Positions 34,116-40,810 of a stretch of 64,000 nt of DNA are shown here, one piece after another. The DNA is from Actinoplanes missouriensis 431 (GTDB lineage: Bacteria; Actinomycetota; Actinomycetes; Mycobacteriales; Micromonosporaceae). Position 1 is the first letter of the stretch; each line of letters opens with the position of its first letter. The DNA lies in NCBI RefSeq assembly GCF_000284295.1, contig NC_017093.1, forward strand, positions 8,680,001 to 8,744,000. The letters are read 5' to 3'. Both the position numbers and the translations under genes were made by a program. The notes beneath the pieces are model-generated. The model had not been told where the DNA came from. It made no database searches and saw nothing but the letters and a program-made list of their open reading frames with translations.

Positions 34116-35321
34116 ATGGATCCCGTGCGGAACCCGTACGCTCCGGGTGCCGGCCAGCGCCCACCCGAGCTCGCCGGTCGCGACCGTGAGCTGGACGTCT
34201 TCGACGTCGTGCTGGAACGGGTGGCCCGTGGCCGCCCGGAGCGCAGCCTGGTCCTGACCGGCCTGCGTGGCGTCGGCAAGACGGTTCTGCTCAACACGTT
34301 GCGCTCCGCGGCGATCGGCCGGCTCTGGGGCACCGGCAAGATCGAGGCCCGGCCGGATCAGTCGCTGCGCCGCCCGGTCTCCGGCGCGCTGCACATGGCG
34401 ATCCGCGAGCTGGCGCCGCACCACCGTGATCCGGACCGGGTCGACGAGGTGCTCGGCGTGCTCAAGGCGTTCGCGCTGCGGGCCAACGACGGCAACGCCA
34501 AGCTGCGAGACCGCTGGGCGCCCGGCATCGACGTGCCACCGGCCCGCGGCCGCGCCGACTCCGGCGACATCGAGATCGACCTGGTCGAGCTCTTCACCGA
34601 CGCGGCCTCGCTCGCCACCGACGTCGGCACCGGGATCGCCCTGTTCATCGACGAGATGCAGGACCTCAGCGCCACCGACGTGTCGGCGCTCTGCGCGGCC
34701 TGCCACGAGCTGTCCCAGCTCGGCGCGCCGCTGATCGTGGTCGGTGCCGGCCTGCCTCACCTGCCGGCCGTGCTCTCGGCCGCCAAGTCGTACTCGGAGC
34801 GGCTCTTCCGGTACGCGCGGATCGACCGGCTGGACCGCGACGCCGCCGACCTGGCGCTGGGTGTGCCGGCCGAGCGGGAGGGCGTGGAGTACGAGCAGGA
34901 CGCGCTCGACCTGCTCTACGAGAAGTCCGGCGGCTATCCGTACTTCGTGCAGGCGTACGGGAAGGCGACCTGGGACCACGCGCCGCAGACCCCGATCACT
35001 GCGAACGACGTGCAGGTGGCGGCGCCGGAGGCGGAGGGCGAGCTGGCGGTCGGCTTCTTCGGCTCCCGGTTCGAGCGGGCCACCCCGGCCGAGCGGGAGT
35101 ACATGCGGGCCATGGCGGTGCTCTCCGGCGACCCCGGCAACGACATGGATGCGGCGGTCCCGACGTCGGACATCGCCACGTCGCTGGGCCGCAAGCCGGC
35201 CAGCCTCTCCCCGGCCCGCGACGCGCTGATCAAAAAGGGACTCATCTACTCGGGTGAACGGGGCACTGTCGCGTTCACCGTCCCGCACTTCGGTCGCTAC
35301 CTCAGAACGCAGCCGGTATGA
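34116..35321 (+). CDS. AAA-type ATP-binding protein
   Basis: Protein of 401 aa in the STAND/AAA class. Walker A is LTGLRGVGKTVLLNTL, Walker B is ALFIDEMQDLS, and VGAGLPHLPAVLSAAKSYSERLF is a typical sensor region. The N-terminal NPYAPGAGQRPPELAGRDREL is shared by a family of actinobacterial ATPases that open with a Pro-rich loop before the AGR motif. The C-terminal quarter (RATPAEREYMRAMAVLSGD, SDIATSLGRKPASLSPARDALIKKGLI) looks like a winged helix that could bind DNA. Role unknown; two identical palindromes upstream suggest specific regulation, perhaps by itself. Confidence 0.85.
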   Translation: MDPVRNPYAPGAGQRPPELAGRDRELDVFDVVLERVARGRPERSLVLTGLRGVGKTVLLNTLRSAAIGRLWGTGKIEARPDQSLRRPVSGALHMAIRELAPHHRDPDRVDEVLGVLKAFALRANDGNAKLRDRWAPGIDVPPARGRADSGDIEIDLVELFTDAASLATDVGTGIALFIDEMQDLSATDVSALCAACHELSQLGAPLIVVGAGLPHLPAVLSAAKSYSERLFRYARIDRLDRDAADLALGVPAEREGVEYEQDALDLLYEKSGGYPYFVQAYGKATWDHAPQTPITANDVQVAAPEAEGELAVGFFGSRFERATPAEREYMRAMAVLSGDPGNDMDAAVPTSDIATSLGRKPASLSPARDALIKKGLIYSGERGTVAFTVPHFGRYLRTQPV

Positions 35322-35349
35322 CTCGGTCGCTACGGGTATAACGAAGTTC

Positions 35350-35916
35350 ATGAAGCCCGTACGCACCGCTGCCCGAGCCATGCTCGCCTCGATCTTCGTG
35401 ATCAGCGGGGTCCGCGTGCTTCTCCAGCCCGGTGAGGATCGGGTCGCGGCGGCCCGGCGTTTCACCCCGCTGCTGGAGAAGGCGGATCCGCGCCTGCCCA
35501 CCGACCCCGCGACCCTGGTCCGGGCGAAGGCCGCCACCGATGTGGTGGCCGGCCTCGCCCTCGCGACAGGTCGTTTCACCCGCCCGGCCGCCGCGGTTCT
35601 CGCCGCCGGTCTGCTGCCGACCACGTTCGCCGGCCACCCGTTCTGGACCGCGCCCAAGGAGGAGCGGGCCAACCAGCAGAACCACTTCCTCAAGAACCTG
35701 GGTCTGCTCGGCGGTCTGCTGCTCGCGGCCGCGGACACCGAGGGCAAGCCGGGTCTGCTCTACCGCACGTCGCACGCCGTCGATCGCGGCCAGCGCTCGA
35801 TGAGCCACGCGGTCGGCCGGTCGCGGCGCGAGGTCCGGCGAGCCATGCGCACCGCGAAGCGGGAGGCCCGCATCGCCGCCCTCTCCGCGACCGCCGCGCG
35901 CAAGCTGCCCGGCTGA
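35350..35916 (+). CDS. DoxX family membrane protein
   Basis: Protein of 188 aa with the DoxX-type fold: ARAMLASIFVISGVRVLLQPG, then LVRAKAATDVVAGLALATGRFTRPAAAVLAAGLLPTTFAGHPFW and NHFLKNLGLLGGLLLAAADT. The C-terminal tail is basic and helical (RREVRRAMRTAKREARIAAL). In mycobacteria DoxX proteins can form membrane oxidoreductase complexes with superoxide dismutase and SseA; no such genes are beside it. ATG 35350 is chosen; upstream frame extension overlaps the AAA ATPase gene. Confidence 0.88.
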   Translation: MKPVRTAARAMLASIFVISGVRVLLQPGEDRVAAARRFTPLLEKADPRLPTDPATLVRAKAATDVVAGLALATGRFTRPAAAVLAAGLLPTTFAGHPFWTAPKEERANQQNHFLKNLGLLGGLLLAAADTEGKPGLLYRTSHAVDRGQRSMSHAVGRSRREVRRAMRTAKREARIAALSATAARKLPG

Positions 35917-36172
35917 GCGCGATCCACTCGTCCGGCTGAACGTCACACGTAGTGTGCGCGGGAGGCCGGACTAGTTTGTCCGGATAACAACCTCTACGCG
36001 GCCTTTGCGTTAAAGCCGACGAGGGGCCGCACGGTCGGTCTGCGCACTCTGAGCTCACTTCCGCCCGGCTACACACTGCCGCCCGCACTCCTCCAGTCTG
36101 CCCTGCTCACGGGCGTGGAAGAGGCGGGCGACAGCTGTGCCGTGCCCGGAGGACGAGACGGGGGTCGCCACC

Positions 36173-37534
36173 ATGCCGGCAATCGAGATGGCGGAACGCT
36201 GCGCTGCGCGCCGAAGGTCCGTGCGGCTTGCGCTGGGCGGTCTGGCGACGCTTCTGCTGCTCACCCTCTGTTTTCAGAGGTACGGCCTGAGCACCCTCGA
36301 CGTCGAACTGGCGGCGATCCGCTCGTGGATCGTCGGGGACGGGCTCTACGCGTACCGGGAAAGTGGCACCCAAGCCGGCGCCGCGCTCTCCCCGGCCCTG
36401 GCCCTGCTGATCGCGCCCCTTGCCGTCGTCCCGCTGCCGGTCGCCGGCTGGCTGCTCGCGCTCGCCGGCCTCGGCGCGCTGCTCGTGTCACTGATGGTGC
36501 TGACCGGTCCGATCGCCCGTCGCTTCGGCCGGGCACGCGCCCCGATGGTCCTCGCACTCGCCGCCGCGGCCCTGCTCACCGGCCCGGTCCGCGCCACGAT
36601 CGGACTGGGCCGGGTCGACCTGCTGCTGTTCGCCCTGATCATGGCGGATCTGGTCGCCCTGCGCCGGGCCGCGTGGGCGCGCAGCCGCTGGCGGGCCGGC
36701 CGCCCGGTCCGGGGCATCTGGTGGCCCGGCCACGCCTGGAGCAACGGTCCCCCGGACTCGTTCGCCGGACGGGCCCGCCGGATTTGGCGCACCGGATCCT
36801 GGGCCGGCGCCGGCATCGGACTGGCCACCGCGCTGGCCCCCGGGCCGGTCCTGCTGATCGTTTACCTGCTCGTCTCCCGGCAGCGGCGAGCCGCGTTCAC
36901 TGCCCTCGCCACCGCCGTCGTGGTCACCCTCTGCGCCGCCGTCTCGGCCCCCGGCGAGACCATGACCTGGTACGGGTCGACACTCTGGGAACTCGACCGG
37001 ACCGTCCCGATCAGCGACCCCGGCAACCAGTCACTGGCCGGCGCGCTGGCCCGGCTCTACGGCTTCACCGCGCCGCCCGTGCTGGTCTGGGCGTCGTTCG
37101 GAGTGCTGCTGCTGGCGGTCGGCCTGGTCCGGGCCCGCTCGGCGCACGGCGACGGCGACGAGACGGCCGCGTTCGCCCTGGTCGGTCTCGCGGGCGCGGC
37201 GGCCGGGCCGGTCACCGCCCCGGGTGAGGCGATCTGGTTGCTCCCGGCCGTCCTGATCCTCGCCGACGAGGTGCTGCGGCGGCGGTGGGGCGGGCGGCTG
37301 CCACGGTCCCGCTTCACCGGCGCGGGGTTCGCCGTGCTGGGCGTGATCGGCTGTGCGCTGCTCGTGGCGGACCCGTTCGGCGCCGTCACCTGGAACGGGT
37401 ACGCCCTGCTGCTGATCCTGCTGGTCAACGCCCTTCCGTGGCGGCACGACAGCCGGCCCGCGCTGCCGAGCGCTCCGGCCCGCCGGCTGGCCGCGATTCC
37501 GGTGCCCCGAGGCGCGCCCCGACCCACCTGCTGA
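36173..37534 (+). CDS. Glycosyltransferase family 87-like membrane protein
   Basis: Polytopic membrane protein of 453 aa in the GT87/DUF2029 class, which in actinobacteria includes polyprenyl-phosphomannose-dependent mannosyltransferases of the GT-C fold. The first helix (LALGGLATLLLLTLCF) is followed by an extracytoplasmic loop with DVELAAIRSWIVGDGLYAYR, where the acidic residue is the likely base. Further blocks include PLAVVPLPVAGWLLALAGLG and SDPGNQSLAGALARL. About ten helices in all. GGGGG lies 8 nt before ATG 36173, preferred over GTG 36137. Acceptor and donor are unknown. Confidence 0.82.
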   Translation: MPAIEMAERCAARRRSVRLALGGLATLLLLTLCFQRYGLSTLDVELAAIRSWIVGDGLYAYRESGTQAGAALSPALALLIAPLAVVPLPVAGWLLALAGLGALLVSLMVLTGPIARRFGRARAPMVLALAAAALLTGPVRATIGLGRVDLLLFALIMADLVALRRAAWARSRWRAGRPVRGIWWPGHAWSNGPPDSFAGRARRIWRTGSWAGAGIGLATALAPGPVLLIVYLLVSRQRRAAFTALATAVVVTLCAAVSAPGETMTWYGSTLWELDRTVPISDPGNQSLAGALARLYGFTAPPVLVWASFGVLLLAVGLVRARSAHGDGDETAAFALVGLAGAAAGPVTAPGEAIWLLPAVLILADEVLRRRWGGRLPRSRFTGAGFAVLGVIGCALLVADPFGAVTWNGYALLLILLVNALPWRHDSRPALPSAPARRLAAIPVPRGAPRPTC

Positions 37535-37656
37535 GCCCGGCGCCCCCGAACCCGAACTCGGCAACCCGCCTGTGTGGACTTGGGGCGCGCTCCGCACCCG
37601 AACTCCCCGCACAGCGCGAAAACCCGCTGCGTGCACGCGGGACTCGGGGTGAGCGT

Positions 37657-37690
37657 GCGCGCCGTCGCCGGGGCCGGCGGCGGGGCGCGC
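37657..37690. terminator. Possible bidirectional terminator between GT87 and moaE
   Basis: A GC-only stem: GCGCGCC pairs with GGCGCGC at the base, and GTCGCCG with CGGCGGC above a small bulge, around a GGGC loop. It lies between two convergent genes; the rest of this 210-bp gap shows nothing else. Confidence 0.35.
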
Positions 37691-37744
37691 CGGGGCATGG
37701 ACGTCAGTGCCGGAGTGGGCGGGACTTCGGTCCGTGCGTACCTT

Positions 37745-38179
37745 TCAAGGGCAGTTGACCCATTCTTCGGCGCCGTCCTTGAAGACCTGGCGCTTCCAGA
37801 TCGGCAGGCGGGCCTTGGCCTCGTCGACCAGGCGGGCGCAGGCCTCGAACGCGGCGGCCCGGTGCGCGGTGCTGACCGACGCGACGAGAGCGACGTCGCC
37901 GATCTGGAGGGTGCCGATCCGGTGCGAGACCGCGACGGCGAAGACGGCCGGGTCCGCAGCGATCTCCTCGGCCACCTCGCGCAGGATCTTGGCGGCGGTG
38001 GGGTGGCCCTCGTATTCCAGCAGGGTCACGCCGCGGCCGTGGTCGTGGTCGCGGACCACGCCCTGGAAGGAGACCACCGCACCGGCGCGCGGATCGGCGA
38101 CCGCTGCCTCGTGTGCGGCCAGGTCCAATGGCTCGTCGACGACCTCGGCGTGGGTCACCACACCAACCGTGTCAGTCAT
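37745..38179 (-). CDS. moaE: Molybdopterin synthase catalytic subunit MoaE
   Basis: MoaE, 144 aa, binds cyclic pyranopterin monophosphate and receives two sulfurs from thiocarboxylated MoaD to form molybdopterin. Visible blocks are GAVVSFQGVVRDHDHGRGVTLLEYEGHP, AVSHRIGTLQIGDVALVASVSTAHR and LPIWKRQVFKDGAEEWVNCP, with the conserved lysines near the end. It overlaps the upstream moeA by one base. It is the last gene of the minus-strand moaC-mog-moeA-moaE cluster. Confidence 0.95.
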   Translation of the reverse strand: MTDTVGVVTHAEVVDEPLDLAAHEAAVADPRAGAVVSFQGVVRDHDHGRGVTLLEYEGHPTAAKILREVAEEIAADPAVFAVAVSHRIGTLQIGDVALVASVSTAHRAAAFEACARLVDEAKARLPIWKRQVFKDGAEEWVNCP

Positions 38180-39393
38180 CAGCGCTCCCCGGGAGTCAGC
38201 GGAAGGGGCAGGAAGGGCACCAGGTCACCGGCATCGGCCTTGGTACCGGGACGGACCACGGCGAAACCGTGCGCGTTGGCGAGACCCCGCAGCATCGCCG
38301 AGCCGACGTGGCCGACCGGCGTCGCGGTGCGGCCGGTCGGATCGAGCGCCGCGAGCGCCAGGTGCGTGAAGTTTCCGCGGCCGGGCACGGCAGCGCCCGC
38401 CTCGACCGACGGCAGCGGCGGCATCGGACGGCCACGGAGGCCGGCCAGCAGCGGCGCGACGAGCGTGACCAGGGCGATCACCGCGGACTGCGGGTTGCCG
38501 GGGAGGCCGGCGATGAATTTCGGACGGCCGTCGGCACCGGTCACCCGGGCCAGCAGCATCGGGAACCCGGGGCGGACCGCCACCGTGTTCACCACGTAGT
38601 CCGCGCCGAGCTCGGCCAGCGCGGGGTGCAGGTGGTCGACCGGGCCGTGCATGGTGCCGCCGGTCGTGCAGACCAGGTCGGCCTCCTCGAGGCCGGTGCG
38701 GATCGCGTCGAGGTGGGCGGCGAGGGTGTCCTTGACCGGACCTGTCACGCCGATCGGCGTCGCGCCGTAACGCCGCAGCCAGCCGGGCACCTGCGGGCCG
38801 AGCGAGTCGCGGACCCGGCCGGCGCCGGGCGTGCCCTCGGTCAGCAGCTCGTCGCCGAAGACCAGCAGCGCGGCGCGCGGCTCGGCCCAGACCGTCAGCT
38901 CCGCATAGCCGCAGGTGGCGGCGACACCGATGACGGCGGGGTCGACGGGGGTGCCGGCCGGCAGCAACTCCTCGCCGAGGTGCGCCTCCTCGCCCGGCAG
39001 TCGCCAGTCGGGGATCGGTCGCGGCTCACCGCTGACCAGTCCCTCGTCGCTCGTCGCGGAGTCCTCGACACGGATCAGCGCGGTCGCTCCGGCGGGGACC
39101 ATCGCCCCGGTGGCGATCTCGACGCACGCGCCGTCGGCACTCAGCGGCTGCGGGGTGCCACCCGCCAGCACCCGGCCCTCCGGGCGCCACGGCCCGGCGC
39201 CGCGAACCGCCCAGCCGTCGATGCTCGACGTGGGGAACGCCGGCAGGTCGGTGAGGGCGCGCAGCGGCTCCGCGAGGGTCCGGCCGTCGGCGTCGGCGAG
39301 CGCAACCGTCTCCGTGCGGCCGGCCACGGCGGCACCCGCCGCATAGGCCAGGGCACGTGCCTGTTCCCAATCCACGGGGGTCGTCTCGGTCAC
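38179..39393 (-). CDS. moeA: Molybdopterin molybdotransferase MoeA
   Basis: MoeA, 404 aa, inserts molybdate into adenylylated molybdopterin. It has the expected order: N-terminal LPAFPTSSIDGWAVRG, a barrel domain with EIATGAMVPAGATALIRVED and LLPAGTPVDPAVIG, the MPT-binding domain with TTGGTMHGPVDHLHPAL, and PGFPMLLARV, then GLPGNPQSAVIALVT and the C-terminal beta domain. It shares its start region with the mog gene 16 bp upstream, likely in one operon. Confidence 0.96.
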   Translation of the reverse strand: MTETTPVDWEQARALAYAAGAAVAGRTETVALADADGRTLAEPLRALTDLPAFPTSSIDGWAVRGAGPWRPEGRVLAGGTPQPLSADGACVEIATGAMVPAGATALIRVEDSATSDEGLVSGEPRPIPDWRLPGEEAHLGEELLPAGTPVDPAVIGVAATCGYAELTVWAEPRAALLVFGDELLTEGTPGAGRVRDSLGPQVPGWLRRYGATPIGVTGPVKDTLAAHLDAIRTGLEEADLVCTTGGTMHGPVDHLHPALAELGADYVVNTVAVRPGFPMLLARVTGADGRPKFIAGLPGNPQSAVIALVTLVAPLLAGLRGRPMPPLPSVEAGAAVPGRGNFTHLALAALDPTGRTATPVGHVGSAMLRGLANAHGFAVVRPGTKADAGDLVPFLPLPLTPGER

Positions 39394-39409
39394 CCGCAGA
39401 GCCTATCCG

Positions 39410-39877
39410 TCAATGGTCGCCGCCGCGGATCTGGTCGACGGTGTGCTTCAGGATCGGGCCGAGCACGGCCAGCCCGTCCTTCGCCCCGCCGGTCGACCCG
39501 GGCAGGTTGACGATGAGCGTGCGGCCGGCCACGCCGGCCAGGCCGCGGGAGAGGGCGGCCGCGGGGACACGGTCCCGGCTGTACGCGCGGATCGCCTCGG
39601 CGATGCCGGGGATCTCGAAGTCGAGCAGCCCGCGGGTCGCCTCCGGGGTGCGGTCGGTCGGGGTCACCCCGGTGCCGCCGCTGGTCAGCACCACGTCGAC
39701 GCCGTCGGTCACCGCTTCGCGCAGCGCCTGCGTCACCGGATCGCCGTCCGGCACCACGACCGGATCGCCGACCTCACAGCCGAGCTCGCGCAGACCGGCC
39801 ACCAGGCGCGGGCCGCTGGTGTCCGCGTAGACGCCGGCCGACGCCCGGTTGGAGGCGACGATCACGCGGGCTCTCAC
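39410..39877 (-). CDS. mog: Molybdopterin adenylyltransferase (MogA/MoaB family)
   Basis: Protein of 155 aa that adenylates molybdopterin to activate it for molybdate insertion by MoeA. The start reads VRARVIVASNRASAG, followed by DVVLTSGGTGVTPTDRTPEAT (the binding loop with GGTG) and GRTLIVNLPGSTGGAKDGLAVL at the end. The GTG start overlaps the moaC stop codon (GTGA), so the genes are translationally coupled. Length and motifs fit the MogA/MoaB group; which of the two names applies in this organism is not decided. Confidence 0.93.
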   Translation of the reverse strand: MRARVIVASNRASAGVYADTSGPRLVAGLRELGCEVGDPVVVPDGDPVTQALREAVTDGVDVVLTSGGTGVTPTDRTPEATRGLLDFEIPGIAEAIRAYSRDRVPAAALSRGLAGVAGRTLIVNLPGSTGGAKDGLAVLGPILKHTVDQIRGGDH

Positions 39878-40353
39878 GGGCGCTCCCACAGGCCGGTCTT
39901 TCCGCCCTCCTTGCGCAGCACCCGCACCTCGTCGAGGCTGGCGGCCGGGTCCACCGCCTTGATCATGTCGATCATCGCGAGGCCCGCGGTGGCGACAGCG
40001 GTGAGAGCCTCCATCTCGACGCCGGTCCGGTCGGCGGTCTTGGTGGTCACCAGGATCTCCACTGTGGTGTCCGTGGGGGTCAACTCCACGGTGACACCGT
40101 GCAGCCCGATCGGGTGACACAGCGGGATCAGATCCGGGGTCCGCTTGGCGCCCATGATGCCGGCGAGGCGGGCCACCGCGAGCGCGTCACCCTTCGGCAG
40201 GCCGTCCCGTCGGAGCAGGTCGATCACCTCGGCGGTGGTGCGAACCCGGCCGGCGGCGACGGCTCGGCGGGCGCTGACGTCCTTGGCCGACACGTCGACC
40301 ATCCGCGCCGCACCTGTCTCGTCGACGTGGGTGAGCTGGAATTCCTGGGGCAT
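39874..40353 (-). CDS. moaC: Cyclic pyranopterin monophosphate synthase MoaC
   Basis: MoaC, 159 aa, rearranges the MoaA product into cyclic pyranopterin monophosphate. It has the family blocks LTHVDETGAARMVDVSAKDVSARRAVAAG, KRTPDLIPLCHPIGLHGV (conserved His region), GVEMEALTAVATAGLAMIDMIKA and LRKEGGKTGLW with catalytic lysines. It is the first gene of the minus-strand cluster, so its promoter should be in the region upstream of 40353. moaA itself is in a separate cluster 13 kb away. Confidence 0.96.
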   Translation of the reverse strand: MPQEFQLTHVDETGAARMVDVSAKDVSARRAVAAGRVRTTAEVIDLLRRDGLPKGDALAVARLAGIMGAKRTPDLIPLCHPIGLHGVTVELTPTDTTVEILVTTKTADRTGVEMEALTAVATAGLAMIDMIKAVDPAASLDEVRVLRKEGGKTGLWERP

Positions 40354-40806
40354 ACCGGGAGCTTATAGAGCGCCGGCGGCTGTGACGTTCGCATCACCGC
40401 TGTATTGGCTTCACACTTTGTCCATAACGGGAGGTCATGCTTCCGCCACTGGTCAGACAGTCCCGGCACCGGACGAAAATGAAACCCGGAATGCGATTCT
40501 CATTGCATTGAGTTGCCATTCCAAAACTGTCGGTGACGAAGCGTCGTCCTATTCTCGCATTCTGCGCATACTGACACGATCCACTTGAAACCGACATGAC
40601 CGAGTCCCTAAGTTCTCTCGTGTCGCGACAAGACAAGTGCCAGATCCCCGTCACCGGGACACGTTTCCGGCGGCGCCCGCCCAGAATGAGGAGAAAGCCA
40701 TGCGCGGCAGCAACGACTGGAGCTGAAGACAGGTGCGCGAAAAGGCGTACAGAAATAGCCTGGGAGCCTGGAGCGACGAGAAGCTCACGCTCGGCTACGA
40801 GGCGAC
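40354..40806. other. Divergent intergenic region with small ORFs
   Basis: About 450 bp between moaC and the GGDEF-EAL gene. Positions 40480-40620 are clearly less GC-rich than the rest of the window and probably contain promoters. The part next to the GGDEF-EAL gene holds two short reading frames with ribosome-binding sites (40700-40726 and 40733-40810). Confidence 0.6.
40700..40726 (+). CDS. Eight-codon leader ORF
   Basis: ATG opens a frame encoding MRGSNDWS followed by TGA. GAGGAGAAAG lies just upstream at about 6 nt, which is one of the best ribosome-binding sites in this area. It is in the same frame as the next small ORF, separated by the stop and two codons. It may be a translated leader peptide. 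Confidence 0.45.
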   Translation: MRGSNDWS

Positions 40807-40810
40807 ATGA
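40733..40810 (+). CDS. 25-residue small ORF coupled to the GGDEF-EAL gene
   Basis: A GTG opens a frame beginning MREKAYRNSLGAW and ending LTLGYEAT. GGAG is about 10 nt upstream. Its TGA overlaps the ATG of the GGDEF-EAL gene (ATGA), the arrangement of translational coupling. The predicted peptide is polar and charged with no signal peptide. No relatives are known to me. Confidence 0.5.
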   Translation: MREKAYRNSLGAWSDEKLTLGYEAT

